From the NCBI RefSeq assembly GCF_001485435.1, contig NZ_BCMS01000001.1, forward strand, positions 1,063,501 through 1,127,500: 64,000 nt of DNA, written 5' to 3'. The position numbers were made by a program, and so were the translations under genes. Below the pieces are notes generated by a model. It saw nothing but the letters and a program-made list of their open reading frames with translations. It did not search any database and was not told the origin of the DNA. How positions within the stretch are numbered: position 1 is the stretch's first letter; every line of letters begins with the position of its first letter. This DNA comes from Deinococcus grandis. GTDB lineage: Bacteria > Deinococcota > Deinococci > Deinococcales > Deinococcaceae. Shown in pieces: positions 1 through 9,356 of this stretch.

Positions 1-1
1 C

Positions 2-256
2 GTCATCGACGTCTGGGAGGAAGACGCCTACCCCCTGGCCCGCCGCCTGGCGCAGGAGGAAGGCGTGTTCGTCGGCATGAGCAGCGGCGCCATGGCCTGG
101 GCCACCCTGGAGGTCGCCCGTCGCCTGGGCCCCGGCAAACGCGTCGCCACCATCGCCTGCGACACCGGCGCCCGCTACCTGACCACCAGCCTCTTCGCGG
201 GCGAGGGCGACACGCCCCCCGGCTACCTGCCCCGCTCCCGCCAGCGCACCGCGTAA
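2..256 (+). CDS. cysteine synthase family protein (C-terminal fragment)
   Basis: This is the last 84 codons of a PLP-dependent beta-replacing enzyme; the start lies before the window. The stretch GVFVGMSSGAMAWATLEVAR followed by DTGARYLTTSLF matches the C-terminal small-molecule-binding end of the CysK/CysM family, where a GxSSGA loop contacts the cofactor and a D(S/T)G-RYLS-LF motif closes the fold. The family makes L-cysteine from O-acetylserine (or O-phosphoserine) and sulfide. Residues that would separate CysK from CysM lie outside the window. It converges on livF with about 115 bases between, in which nothing clear is seen. Confidence 0.85.
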   Translation, partial: VIDVWEEDAYPLARRLAQEEGVFVGMSSGAMAWATLEVARRLGPGKRVATIACDTGARYLTTSLFAGEGDTPPGYLPRSRQRTA

Positions 257-370
257 CCCGCGCCCGGCTGGCCTCGGGTGACGCGGTGCACCGGCCGCCC
301 GAAGCGGCGAACGTGCTCCGCGCGGCACACCCGGGGAAGGGGGCGCCGCACGCAGAGGCCGCGGCCCGGT

Positions 371-1075
371 TCAGCCGCCCAGGTAGGCCTGCAGCACGCG
401 CTCGTCATTCACGAGTTCGGCGCTGTTCCCGCTGAAGGTCAGCTGCCCGGCCTCGAGGACGTACGTGCGGTGCGAGGCGTTCATGGCGAGGCGTGCGTTC
501 TGCTCGACGAGCAGGATGGTCACCCCCTGCGCGTTCAGGTCGCGGATGATGCTGAAGATCTCCCGCACGATGATCGGCGCCAGACCCAGGCTGGGTTCGT
601 CCAGCAGCAGCAGTTTCGGGCGGCTCATCATGGCCCGCGCGATGGCGAGCATCTGCTGCTCGCCGCCCGACAGCGTCCCCGCGAGCTGGTCGCGCCGCTC
701 GCCCAGGCGGGGGAAGCGTTCGTACATCTCGTACAGGTCCGCGCGGACACTGCCTTTTCTGGTGTACGCGCCGAGTTCCAGGTTGTCCTGCACGCTCTGC
801 CGCGCCAGCACCTGCCGCCCCTCGGGACTCTGCGCGATGCCGAGCTTCACGGCCTCGTCGGCGGGCAGCCGCGTGATGTCCCGCCCCGCGAAGCGGATGG
901 TCCCGGCGACCGGGCGCAGCAGGCGCGACACGGCTCGCAGCGTGGTCGTCTTGCCCGCGCCGTTCGCGCCGATCAGCGTGACGACCTCGCCCTCCTCGAC
1001 GGTCAGGGACAGGCCGCGCACCGCCTGGATCGCGCCGTAGTTCACGCTGAGGTTCTCGATCTCCAGCAGGGCCAT
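371..1075 (-). CDS. livF: branched-chain amino acid ABC transporter ATP-binding protein LivF
   Basis: A 234-residue ATPase that powers import of leucine, isoleucine and valine with LivG, on the cytoplasmic face of the LivHM permease. Visible are Walker A GANGAGKTT, the signature LSGGEQQ and Walker B LLLLDEPSLGL; the length is normal for LivF. Two ATGs lie in tandem at 1078 and 1075 behind a strong Shine-Dalgarno GGAAGGAGGT; the second has the better spacing (5 bases), so it was chosen, and 1078 is equally possible. Last gene of livJHMGF. The Shine-Dalgarno and the A of the first ATG lie at the end of repeat element R1, so the start signals seem to have been supplied by that insertion. Confidence 0.95.
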   Translation of the reverse strand: MALLEIENLSVNYGAIQAVRGLSLTVEEGEVVTLIGANGAGKTTTLRAVSRLLRPVAGTIRFAGRDITRLPADEAVKLGIAQSPEGRQVLARQSVQDNLELGAYTRKGSVRADLYEMYERFPRLGERRDQLAGTLSGGEQQMLAIARAMMSRPKLLLLDEPSLGLAPIIVREIFSIIRDLNAQGVTILLVEQNARLAMNASHRTYVLEAGQLTFSGNSAELVNDERVLQAYLGG

Positions 1076-1077
1076 CA

Positions 1078-1214
1078 TCGACCTCCTTCCGAGGGCTGCT
1101 GCGCCTGCGGGGCAGCCCGACAAGCGGATGCGAGTGGGAACAGGTTGTGAATTCCGGAAATGGAGTGGGGGTGCGGCGCTGTACCGCAGGCCCACGCAAT
1201 GGACGGAATTCGCA
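1078..1214 (-). repeat. hairpin element R1 between livG and livF
   Basis: A 137-bp copy of the R family, in the same direction as the liv genes. It is flanked on both sides by TGA (minus strand; 1217-1215 and 1077-1075). The first TGA is the livG stop codon and the second lies inside the tandem livF ATGs. On the minus strand it begins TGCGAATTCCGTCC, has an imperfect central hairpin, the box CTCGCATCCGCT, a GC-rich second hairpin built from GGGCTG and CAGCCC arms, and ends GGAAGGAGGTCGA, which acts as the ribosome binding site of livF. Confidence 0.8.
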
Positions 1215-2014
<800 letters not shown>

Positions 2015-2018
<4 letters not shown>

Positions 2019-2950
2019 GACTTCACCTCCGCCGCGCTGACGGGCGCCGGGGTCGGCCGCTGTGGCGGACGGGGCCGCCCCAGGCGCTCCAGCGCGCCCA
2101 CGATGCCCTGCGGGAGGTACAGGCTCGCCACGACGAGCACCAGCCCGTTGATCACGAGTCGCCAGTCGGCCAGGAAGCGCAGCACCTCGGGCACCGCCGC
2201 GAGCAGCGCGCCGCCCACCACCGGCCCCCAGATGTTCCGCGAGCCGCCGATCAGCACCGCCGCGAGGATCGTGATGCTCGCGTCGAACGTACCCTGCTTG
2301 GCGTTCCAGGTGTTCAGGAACGGCGCGCTCATGGCGCCCACCAGTCCGGCCAGCACCGCGCCGATCACGAACGCCAGCACCTTGTACTGCGTGGGCGGCA
2401 CGCCCATCGCGTCGGCCGCCAGTTCATCCTCGCGGATGGCGCGCAGCGCCCGGCCCACCCGCGAGCGTTCCAGCTGCCGCGCGAACAGCAGCGTCAGCAG
2501 CAGCAGCGGCAGGAACAGGAAGATGTACTGCCAGCGGTCCTGGAAGCCGAACGCCTGCGGAATCCCGAAGATGCCCACCGCGCCGCCCGTCACCGTCAGG
2601 TTCAGCGCCACCACGCGCAGGATCTCCACGAACGCGATGGTCGCCAGCGCCAGGTAGATGCCACGCAGCCGCAGCGCCGGGACGCCCACGACGACCCCCA
2701 GCAGCCCGCCCAGCACGGCGCCCGCCAGCCACGTCAGCGGGAACATGCCGTTCCCGAGCGTGTCGCGCAGGCCCGCGAAGGCCGGGTTGGTCAGCAGGAT
2801 CGCCGCCGCGTACCCGCCCACCGCGTAGAACCCCGGACTGGCGAGGCTCAGCTGCCCCGCCTGCAGCGGGAAGTACAGGCTCAGGCCCAGCAGGCCCGCC
2901 TGAAGCATGGTGGCGATCAGGAAGCCGTACGTCTGAAGAAAATCGTCCAT
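2015..2950 (-). CDS. livM: branched-chain amino acid ABC transporter permease LivM
   Basis: A 311-residue inner-membrane permease with about eight hydrophobic segments and the cytoplasmic EAA-type loop seen as GRALRAIREDELAADAMGV, which docks to the ATPases. It forms the translocation channel with LivH. The start ATG at 2950 begins MDDFLQTYGF; an upstream in-frame extension would run through repeat R2 and was rejected. The Shine-Dalgarno is weak (GGGGG). Repeat R2 separates it from livH, so livM depends on its own initiation here, whereas livM and livG overlap. Confidence 0.94.
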
Positions 2951-2963
2951 GTGTCGCCCCCTA

Positions 2964-3091
2964 CACGGATTCCGTCTGTTCCGTTCACTCTTCGGTGCTG
3001 TCCCGAAGAGTGAACTGCACGCCCGGCATCCGGTCAATTCCTGCTCGCATCCGCTCGGGTCGACGGGAAGCACCGTCAACCGGAATCGGTC
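2964..3091 (+). repeat. hairpin element R2 between livH and livM
   Basis: A 128-bp R element in the opposite direction to the liv genes. It is flanked by CTA at 2961-2963 and 3092-3094; the latter is the livH stop codon TAG on the minus strand. It begins CACGGATTCCGTCTG and ends CAACCGGAATCGGTC. The central hairpin has a perfect 12-bp stem, TTCACTCTTCGG paired with CCGAAGAGTGAA. The box CTCGCATCCGCTCGGG and a small second hairpin (GACGG and CCGTC arms) follow. Confidence 0.85.
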
Positions 3092-4066
3092 CTAGACTTT
3101 CTGAATGGCCGCGCGGCCCAGCAGGCCCTGGGGCCGCACGAGCAGGATCACGAACAGCAGCGCGAACGCCACGGCGTCCTTGTACGCCGAGTACTCGGCG
3201 GGCACGAACGCCTCGGCCAGCCCGATCACCAGGCCGCCCAGCACCGCGCCCGGAATGCTGCCCAGGCCGCCCAGCACGATCACCGCGAGGCCCTTGAGGC
3301 CGTACGTCACGCCGAAGTACGGTCCGGCCACCCCGAACGCCGTGCCGACCAGCGTGCCCGCCAGTCCGCCCACGAAACCCGACAGGAAGAACGTGATCAC
3401 GATGAAGCGGTCCACGCTGATGCCCAGCAGGCTGGCGGTCGTGGGGTTCTCCGCCACGGCCCGCAGCGCCTTGCCGATCTTCGTGCGGCCGATCACGTAC
3501 CCCAGCACCGCCAGCATCACCAGACTGACCGCGAAGATGATGACCTGCACGGTCCGGATGATCACGATCTTGCCGCCCAGCGTGAACGACAGGGCCGGGG
3601 GCGTCTCGCCGTACGCGTCGGACGGGAAGTTGTAGATCTCCGCGCCGACCAGCAGCTGGATCAGGTTCACGATGACCAGCGCCACGCCCAGCGAACTGAC
3701 CAGCGCCAGCAGCGGGTCCGCGCCGCGCGACCGCATCGGCCGGAACGCCAGCCGCTCGATCAGCACGGCGATCAGGCCCGCACCTGCCGCGCCCAGCAGC
3801 GTCGCCAGCGCGAACGTCAGGGGGTTACCTGACAGTGGCGAGCCGCCCGGGAACAGCGCCACGCCCTTCAGGAGGCCGTTGTTGCTGAACTCCCCGACGA
3901 CCAGCGTGTACGTGAAGTACGCGCCCAGCGTGAACACCGCGCCGTGCGCGAAATTGATGATGCCCAGGATCGAGAACACCAGCGTGTACCCCAGCGCGAA
4001 GATCGCGTACACGCTCCCGATCGCCAGGCCGTTGAGCAGGCTCTGCACGAACTGACTGAACTCCAT
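3092..4066 (-). CDS. livH: branched-chain amino acid ABC transporter permease LivH
   Basis: A 324-residue integral membrane permease, partner of LivM in importing Leu/Ile/Val. The N-terminal GLAIGSVYAIFALGYTLVFS and FAHGAVFTLGAY are family hallmarks, and the ATPase-docking loop reads GKALRAVAENPTTASLLGI. About eight membrane segments are visible. The start at 4066 follows AAAGGAG. A strong hairpin lies between livJ and livH, which would let less message through than for the binding protein. The stop codon TAG is one copy of the 3-bp duplication flanking R2. Confidence 0.95.
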   Translation of the reverse strand: MEFSQFVQSLLNGLAIGSVYAIFALGYTLVFSILGIINFAHGAVFTLGAYFTYTLVVGEFSNNGLLKGVALFPGGSPLSGNPLTFALATLLGAAGAGLIAVLIERLAFRPMRSRGADPLLALVSSLGVALVIVNLIQLLVGAEIYNFPSDAYGETPPALSFTLGGKIVIIRTVQVIIFAVSLVMLAVLGYVIGRTKIGKALRAVAENPTTASLLGISVDRFIVITFFLSGFVGGLAGTLVGTAFGVAGPYFGVTYGLKGLAVIVLGGLGSIPGAVLGGLVIGLAEAFVPAEYSAYKDAVAFALLFVILLVRPQGLLGRAAIQKV

Positions 4067-4088
4067 GCGGGACTCCTTTCAGAGAACC

Positions 4089-4117
4089 GCCGTCAGCGTC
4101 CGTGGGGGGCTGACGGC
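4089..4117 (-). terminator. intercistronic hairpin between livJ and livH
   Basis: A perfect 9-bp inverted repeat, GCCGTCAGC and GCTGACGGC, with an 11-base loop, lies just after livJ. No strong T tract follows, so it is more likely a partial terminator or mRNA-stabilising hairpin than a full stop. Such a structure behind the binding-protein gene is common in ABC operons, where the binding protein must be made in excess. Confidence 0.6.
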
Positions 4118-4136
4118 AGGGTGGGGTAGGGGGTGG

Positions 4137-5306
4137 TTACTTCAGGTACACGAACGAGCCGTTCTTCGCGTCCTTCATCCTGATCTGCGCGACGTAGAAC
4201 TCCTTCTGGATCAGTTCGCCTTCCTTGTCGAAGGAGATGGTGCCCAGCGGCGTGTTGTACTTCCCGGCGAGGATCTGCTTGTTCAGCGCGACGCGCAGGT
4301 CGTCCAGGTCGTAGGTGCTGAGTTTCTTCTTGCGGTCCAGGGCCTTGAGGGCCTCGACCATGACCTGCACCCCGGCGTAGGCCTGCGCGGCGAACTGGGG
4401 CGGGTCTTTCTTGTACTGCGCGCGGTATTCCTTGACGAACACCTGGTTGGCGGCGCTGGCCTGCGCGGGGCTGTACGCCTGCGCGATGATCACGCCATCA
4501 CAGAGTTTCTGGCAGACGGGGAACATGTTGCTGGTGTTCAGGCCGTTCCCGCCGATGATCAGGCCCTTGTAGCCCAGCTGGCGCAGCTGCTTGACGAGGT
4601 TCCCGCCGTCCGCGGCGAGACCGGAGATGATCACGAGGTCCACCCTGGCGTTCAGGACGGCCTGGACCTGCGTGGTGAAGTCCGTGTCGGTCGTCTGGAA
4701 GCGCTGCACGGTGGAGAGGGTGAGGCCCTGGTCCTTCACGGTCTGCTGGAAGGTGCCGGTCTCGCTGGTGGAGAACGCGTCGTTCTGCGCGTACAGCACG
4801 GCGACCTCCTTGATTTTCGGGTCGAGTTTCAGCGCCTGACGCACGGCGTTCGGGGCGACCACGGCGACCGGGGCGGACACGCGGGCGATGAAATCCCCGA
4901 TCTGCGGAATGCCCTTGGCGGTGTTGCTGGGGCCCAGGACCGGCACCTTGGCGCGCTCGGCGATGGGGTCGGACGCGAAGGCCTGCTGGGACAGGGTCGG
5001 GCCGACGATGCCCACCACGCGGTCCTTGGTGATCAGGTTCTGGAAGGCGTTGATGGCCCCGGCCTCGTCGCCGCCGGTATCCTGCAGGGCCAGTTTGAAG
5101 GGCGTGCCGTTGATGCCGCCGCGGCCGTTGAGGAACTTCTCGGCGAAGCGGGCGCCGATGACCTGTTCCTGGCCCAGCAGGGCGGTGTTGCTGGTCTGCG
5201 CGACGGCCACGCCGATCACGATGGTGTCGACCTTCTGCGCGTGGGTCAGGCCCAGCGAGAGGGTCAGGGCGGCGCCGAGCACGGCAGGGATGCGGGTCCT
5301 GATCAT
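4137..5306 (-). CDS. livJ: branched-chain amino acid ABC transporter substrate-binding protein
   Basis: A 389-residue periplasmic-binding-fold protein (LivJ/LivK family) that captures Leu, Ile or Val outside the membrane and delivers it to LivHM. The ATG at 5306 opens a signal peptide MIRTRIPAVLGAALTLSLGL ending near THAQ; GGAGGT lies seven bases upstream. The mature part has LivJ landmarks such as GIVGPTLSQQAFASDPIAE and LIIGGNGLNTSNMF. First gene of the operon, behind the promoter at 5416-5444. Confidence 0.94.
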   Translation of the reverse strand: MIRTRIPAVLGAALTLSLGLTHAQKVDTIVIGVAVAQTSNTALLGQEQVIGARFAEKFLNGRGGINGTPFKLALQDTGGDEAGAINAFQNLITKDRVVGIVGPTLSQQAFASDPIAERAKVPVLGPSNTAKGIPQIGDFIARVSAPVAVVAPNAVRQALKLDPKIKEVAVLYAQNDAFSTSETGTFQQTVKDQGLTLSTVQRFQTTDTDFTTQVQAVLNARVDLVIISGLAADGGNLVKQLRQLGYKGLIIGGNGLNTSNMFPVCQKLCDGVIIAQAYSPAQASAANQVFVKEYRAQYKKDPPQFAAQAYAGVQVMVEALKALDRKKKLSTYDLDDLRVALNKQILAGKYNTPLGTISFDKEGELIQKEFYVAQIRMKDAKNGSFVYLK

Positions 5307-5415
5307 GGCAAAACCTCCAGTCCACCTGTCTCCGGTGTCTCCGGGCAGGCGCGTTGAACCGGTGCGCGTGCCGTGTGCACGGGCGCAGACCGGGCTTGAG
5401 TTGTGGAACACGGTC

Positions 5416-5444
5416 ACTGTAGGCTGGAGCACACCTCAAGTCAA
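5416..5444 (-). promoter_or_regulatory. liv operon promoter
   Basis: On the minus strand TTGACT (5444-5439), a 17-base spacer and TACAGT (5421-5416) form a near-consensus housekeeping promoter about 110 bases before the livJ start. It is the only hexamer pair of this quality in the divergent region. Confidence 0.7.
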
Positions 5445-5445
5445 C

Positions 5446-5459
5446 TGGTCGAATGATCA
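5446..5459. promoter_or_regulatory. candidate GntR-family operator
   Basis: An imperfect dyad, TGGTC-GAAT-GATCA, lies immediately upstream of the liv -35 hexamer and between the liv operon and the divergent HAMP/GntR gene pair. FadR-type GntR proteins are known to bind TGGTC-like half sites, so this is a plausible site for the regulator encoded at 6468. This is inferred from position and half-site resemblance. Confidence 0.45.
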
Positions 5460-5526
5460 GATCAATGAACTCAGTTCAACTATCTCGGAGTGCCCCGCTC
5501 CTGCAGACCCTGCCCCCGGAGTGTCC

Positions 5527-6471
5527 ATGACCGCCGCGCCCCACCCCACCGCCCCACCCGCCCCCCGCCCCCTGAGCCTGCGCACCAAGGCCGTCCTGAT
5601 CACCGCGCTGCCCATCCTGACGCTCGGCGTCCTGATCGCCGCGTACCTGACCGCGCACAACCGCGCCGAACTGAGCCGCATCTCCGCCAGCGTCAGCTAC
5701 GCCGTCGCCAGCCTGCTCGGCACCACCCTGGACGTCACCGACCTCACGCAGGTCAGCACCCAGCTGCGCGCCGCCGTCGCCGCGCCGAACGTGGCGTTCA
5801 TCGACGTGCAACCCGCCGGTGACGCCCCCCGCGCGTTCATCAGCGACGAACCGCAGACCGACTGGCTGCTGCGCCCCCAGCTCGACGCCGCCCTGCAGGC
5901 CCACCCCCAGGAAACCCACTTCAGCTGGCCCGACACCCGCGCCGACGCCTACCGCGCCGCCCAGGACACCCTCAGCCCAGACGCCCCCCAGAGCGTCCGC
6001 GATCACCTCCAGGCCGCGCAGGCCACCCTGGACGCCACGCGCGGCCAGCCCCAGACGTACGAGGTCACGCAACTCGACGTGTACGACACGCCCGGCGGCA
6101 CCCGCGCCCTGCGCCTCCCCGGACAGGCCGCCCCGCCCGGCGAGCGCCTGTTCCGCCTGACCATCGGCGTCACCCTGACCGACCTGACCGGCGCCCTCCA
6201 GCGCCAGCTGCTCACGCTGCTGCTCGCCTGCGCGATCACCGCCGCCACCGCCGCGCTGCTCGCGTGGCTTGCCGCGCGGCGCGTCGTCACCCTCCTGCTG
6301 GCCATCACGCACGCCGCCCAGCAGGCCAGCCTCGGGCAACTGCGCGACCCCATCCACATCCCCCGGCGGGGCCGACCCGACGAACTCAGCGACCTGATCG
6401 GCGCCATCGAACGCCTGCGCGTCAGCCTGCACCTCGCCCTGACCCGCCTGCGCCCCGGCGGCCGCCCATGA
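5527..6471 (+). CDS. membrane sensor with extracytoplasmic domain and terminal HAMP, no output domain
   Basis: A 314-residue protein. A proline-rich cytoplasmic N-terminus is followed by membrane segment 1 (about residues 23-42), an extracytoplasmic domain of about 185 residues, membrane segment 2 (about 229-250) and a HAMP-like linker (about 251-305, including PDELSDLIGAIERLRVSL). It then stops: there is no kinase, methyl-accepting or cyclase domain. The ATG at 5527 has GGAG five bases upstream. Its stop overlaps the next start as ATGA, so it is co-translated with the GntR regulator at 6468. The layout suggests that it senses something outside, possibly branched-chain amino acids, and passes the signal to its partner. 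The ligand and mechanism are inference. Confidence 0.7.
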   Translation: MTAAPHPTAPPAPRPLSLRTKAVLITALPILTLGVLIAAYLTAHNRAELSRISASVSYAVASLLGTTLDVTDLTQVSTQLRAAVAAPNVAFIDVQPAGDAPRAFISDEPQTDWLLRPQLDAALQAHPQETHFSWPDTRADAYRAAQDTLSPDAPQSVRDHLQAAQATLDATRGQPQTYEVTQLDVYDTPGGTRALRLPGQAAPPGERLFRLTIGVTLTDLTGALQRQLLTLLLACAITAATAALLAWLAARRVVTLLLAITHAAQQASLGQLRDPIHIPRRGRPDELSDLIGAIERLRVSLHLALTRLRPGGRP

Positions 6472-7448
6472 CCGGCCCCGACCCCGGCTTCGCCGCCGAC
6501 CCCCTGGAAAAACGCTCCCTGGGCGAACACATCGCCGCGCACCTGCAGGAACTCCTCCTCGACGGCCGCCTGAAACCCGGCGACACCCTGCCCAGCCAGC
6601 GCGACCTCGCCCAGCGTTACGGCACGAGCGTCGCCGCCGTCCGCGAGGCCATCAGCATCCTCTCCGCCAGCGGCGTCCTCGACGCCCGACCCGGACGCGG
6701 CACCATCATCCTCCCCGTCACGCAGCAGGCACCCAGCATCAACCTCTGGCTCGGCGCCGTCCACGACGAACACGAAGCCCGCGCGTTCCTCGACACCCGC
6801 CAGGCGCTCGAACACTACACGATTGCCCAGGCCGCCCGGCACGCCACCCCCGAACAGCACACCGACCTCCTGGAGCACCTGCACCGCATGCGCGACGCGC
6901 AGGGCGAACCCGAAGCGTTCATCCAGGCCGACCTCGCCCTGCACATGGCCATCGCCCACGCCGCCGGAAACCCCGTCGTCCTGCGCCTCCTGCGCGCCAT
7001 CCACATGCCGCTGGCCAACCTGCTGCGCGCCATCAGCACCGACCTGATGCTTGCCGGACGCTTCCCGCACCTGTACACCACCCACGAACAGATCATCCAC
7101 GGCATCATCCGCCGCGACCCCCACGCCGCCACCGCCGCCTTCGACCACATGCTCGACCAGACCACCGAAGGCGGCACCCTGGAACGCGCCCTCGGCCACC
7201 CCGAACGGCCCGACCCCCCCCTCGGCCCGGACTTCCTCGAGGACCTCCACTGGAACCTCACCCGCCTCATCGGCCCCATGGCCGACGTCCTCATCCCCGA
7301 AGCCGCCAGCGAACTCGGCCTCGACCCCGACGCGCTCACCCGCACCCACCTCACCCGCTACCTCGGCAACCTCGCCCGGCAACTCCCCGACGGTAAACAG
7401 GCCGAATGGACCGCCCTCAGCAGCCTGCTGGAAAAGAGATACGGGTAA
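6468..7448 (+). CDS. GntR/FadR-family regulator with extra C-terminal domain
   Basis: 326 residues. A winged-helix GntR domain (about 15-75, with LPSQRDLAQRYGTSVAAVREA) is followed by a helical FCD effector domain (about 95-230; LDTRQALEHYTIAQAARHA, ADLALHMAIAHAAGNP). About 85 further residues (about 240-326) contain IGPMADVLIPEAASELGL and end in a helix-rich tail. Ordinary FadR-type regulators stop after FCD at about 230-240 residues, so the tail is an added module. It overlaps the HAMP protein gene by 4 bases and lies divergent from livJHMGF, which it probably controls. The tail resembles a small IGP-x-A helical domain I have seen attached to other signalling proteins, but I cannot verify this. 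Confidence 0.85.
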   Translation: MTGPDPGFAADPLEKRSLGEHIAAHLQELLLDGRLKPGDTLPSQRDLAQRYGTSVAAVREAISILSASGVLDARPGRGTIILPVTQQAPSINLWLGAVHDEHEARAFLDTRQALEHYTIAQAARHATPEQHTDLLEHLHRMRDAQGEPEAFIQADLALHMAIAHAAGNPVVLRLLRAIHMPLANLLRAISTDLMLAGRFPHLYTTHEQIIHGIIRRDPHAATAAFDHMLDQTTEGGTLERALGHPERPDPPLGPDFLEDLHWNLTRLIGPMADVLIPEAASELGLDPDALTRTHLTRYLGNLARQLPDGKQAEWTALSSLLEKRYG

Positions 7449-7458
7449 CGCCGCGTAA

Positions 7459-7575
7459 ACCCCTCAGTCCGCTGCGCGGCCAGCTCCCCTCAAGGGGAGC
7501 CAGCGAGCACATCATTGCCTCCCCTCAAGGGGACTCGCAGAGATGCGCCGTAGAGGTGCCCCGGAGGGGTTCGCC
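7459..7575 (+). repeat. intergenic repeat C1 (terminator-like hairpins)
   Basis: Begins ACCCCTCAGTCCGCTGCGCG and contains the stem CTCCCC/GGGGAG twice, then a GTGCCCC-like segment. The first part recurs at 9357 and 12877. It fills the space between the convergent GntR and polX genes and can act as a bidirectional terminator. Confidence 0.65.
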
Positions 7576-7582
7576 TGCCGCT

Positions 7583-9286
7583 CTACCGCCCCGCCCGCTG
7601 CTGACGCACGAAGGCCAGGAATGCGTCGCGGTCCAGGGTGTTGATGACGTGGGTGGGGGTCAGGCCAGCCTTGCGGGCGACCATGACGCCGTAGCGGGCG
7701 TCGGCGAGTCCGGCGGGGACGTGCGCGTCCGTGTTGATGGCGAACCGCACGCGGTCCCGCCACGCCAGCGCCACGCGCCAGTCGAGGTCCAGGCGGTACG
7801 CGTTCGCGTTGATCTCGACGACGGTACCCCGCTCGGCGCAGGCGACCATCACGGCGTCCAGGTCCAGCGCGTAGCCGGGGCGGCGCAGCAGCAGGCAGCC
7901 CGTGGGGTGCCCCAGGATCGTCACGAGGGGGTGCCGGGCGGCCTGCACCAGCCGCTCGGTCTGCCGTTCGGCGGGCAGCGTGAAGAGGCTGTGGACGCTG
8001 GCGACCACGTAATCCAGTTCCGCGAGGATGTCGTCCGGGTAGTCGAGGCTGCCGTCCTCGAGGATGTCCACCTCGGCGCCCGCCACGAGGGGCACGCCCG
8101 CCGATTGCAACTCGCGGATTTCCTTCAGTTGCGCCCGCAGGCGTTCGATGCTCAGGCCGTTCGCGTAGTGCGCGGCGCGCGAGTGATCCCCTGTCCCCAG
8201 GAATTCGTGGCCCAGCCGCACCGTCGCGGCGGCCATGTCGGCAATGCTGGCCGCGCCGTCCGACCACGTCGAGTGCGTGTGCAGCATGCCGCGCAGGTCC
8301 GCGACCGTCACCAGCGCATCCGGGTGGGGGAGGGCCTCCCACACGCCGTCATGCTCGGGCTCGCGGTACTCGGCGGGCCGCAGGGGCAGGTCCAGCGCCT
8401 GCATCACGTCCGCCTCGGTGGGCGTGTCCAGCACCTCACCGCCGCGCTTCAGGCCGTGCCCGCTCAGGTCGAAGCCCCGCGCCGCCGCCTCGGCACGCAA
8501 CGCCTCGCGATACGCCGTGCTGCCCCCCATCATCAGGTCCAGCGCGCCCCGGACGCCCGGCGTGGGCGCGTACGCCACCTCGACCGGCACGCCGTCCACG
8601 CGCCCGGCGAACAGAGGTTTCTTCCCGACGCGTTCCAGGCCCTCCACCACGCCCGCCAGCCGCGCCGTCACGACCTCGGGCTCGGCGGTCACGGTCACGC
8701 GCGCCACCCGCACCGTGTCCAGGCCCCGGCGCACATCCCCCGCCACGCGCGCCTCCAGCCCATCCAGCACCCTGCATAACCCCTCCGCGACCTCGGTGGC
8801 CGTACTCAGGTGCTGCCGCTCCTGCGCGCTCAGGGCGAACTCCACCGCCGCCAGGAACGACGCCGCACTCTTCGCCCCGAAGCCCTTCAGGGCCGCCACC
8901 CGCCCGTCCCGGCACGCCTCCCGCAGGCCCTCCAGCGAATCGATCCCCGCGTCCCACAACGCCCGGATCTTCTTCGGCCCCAGCCCCCGCACCCGGAACA
9001 GGCTCAGCACGCCCGCCGGAATCAGACTCGCGGCGTCCTCCAGCGGCCCGAACACCCCCGACTCCACGAACCCCACCAGATCCAGCGCAATCGCCTTCCC
9101 CACCTTCGGCACGCCCGCGAACCCACGCGCCACCAGCGCGTCCACCTCATCCTGCACGCCCTCCAGACTCCGTGCCGCACTCCGGAACGCCTGCGCCCGG
9201 AACCCATCATCCCCCACCCCCAGCAGATCCAGCAGATCCGCCGTCGTCTTCAGCGCGCCCACCAGGGACTTCTTCGTGACTTCCAT
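7583..9286 (-). CDS. polX: PolX-like protein: degenerate DNA polymerase X domain plus PHP nuclease domain
   Basis: 567 residues with the bacterial PolX order: N-terminal 8-kDa-type helix-hairpin-helix region (GVPKVGKAIA, GLGPKKIRALWDAG), polymerase beta-like core, then a C-terminal PHP domain from about residue 335. The PHP metal-binding residues are present (LHTHSTWSDG, GTGDHS, GAEVDI, SVHS, GHPTG, INTDAH), consistent with a 3'-5' exonuclease/endonuclease active in base-excision or gap repair. In the polymerase core, the place where the family has GS and a D-x-D metal-binding pair reads GDVRRGLDTVRVARVTV, with neither aspartate. TACTCT lies six bases before the ATG (leaderless). Whether it still polymerises is doubtful. 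Confidence 0.88.
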   Translation of the reverse strand: MEVTKKSLVGALKTTADLLDLLGVGDDGFRAQAFRSAARSLEGVQDEVDALVARGFAGVPKVGKAIALDLVGFVESGVFGPLEDAASLIPAGVLSLFRVRGLGPKKIRALWDAGIDSLEGLREACRDGRVAALKGFGAKSAASFLAAVEFALSAQERQHLSTATEVAEGLCRVLDGLEARVAGDVRRGLDTVRVARVTVTAEPEVVTARLAGVVEGLERVGKKPLFAGRVDGVPVEVAYAPTPGVRGALDLMMGGSTAYREALRAEAAARGFDLSGHGLKRGGEVLDTPTEADVMQALDLPLRPAEYREPEHDGVWEALPHPDALVTVADLRGMLHTHSTWSDGAASIADMAAATVRLGHEFLGTGDHSRAAHYANGLSIERLRAQLKEIRELQSAGVPLVAGAEVDILEDGSLDYPDDILAELDYVVASVHSLFTLPAERQTERLVQAARHPLVTILGHPTGCLLLRRPGYALDLDAVMVACAERGTVVEINANAYRLDLDWRVALAWRDRVRFAINTDAHVPAGLADARYGVMVARKAGLTPTHVINTLDRDAFLAFVRQQRAGR

Positions 9287-9356
9287 GGACCCAGAGTAAG
9301 GGGGAAGCGGGAGTCGACGGGCGCGCCGAACGCCTGACCAGCCGGGCCGGTGAGCG

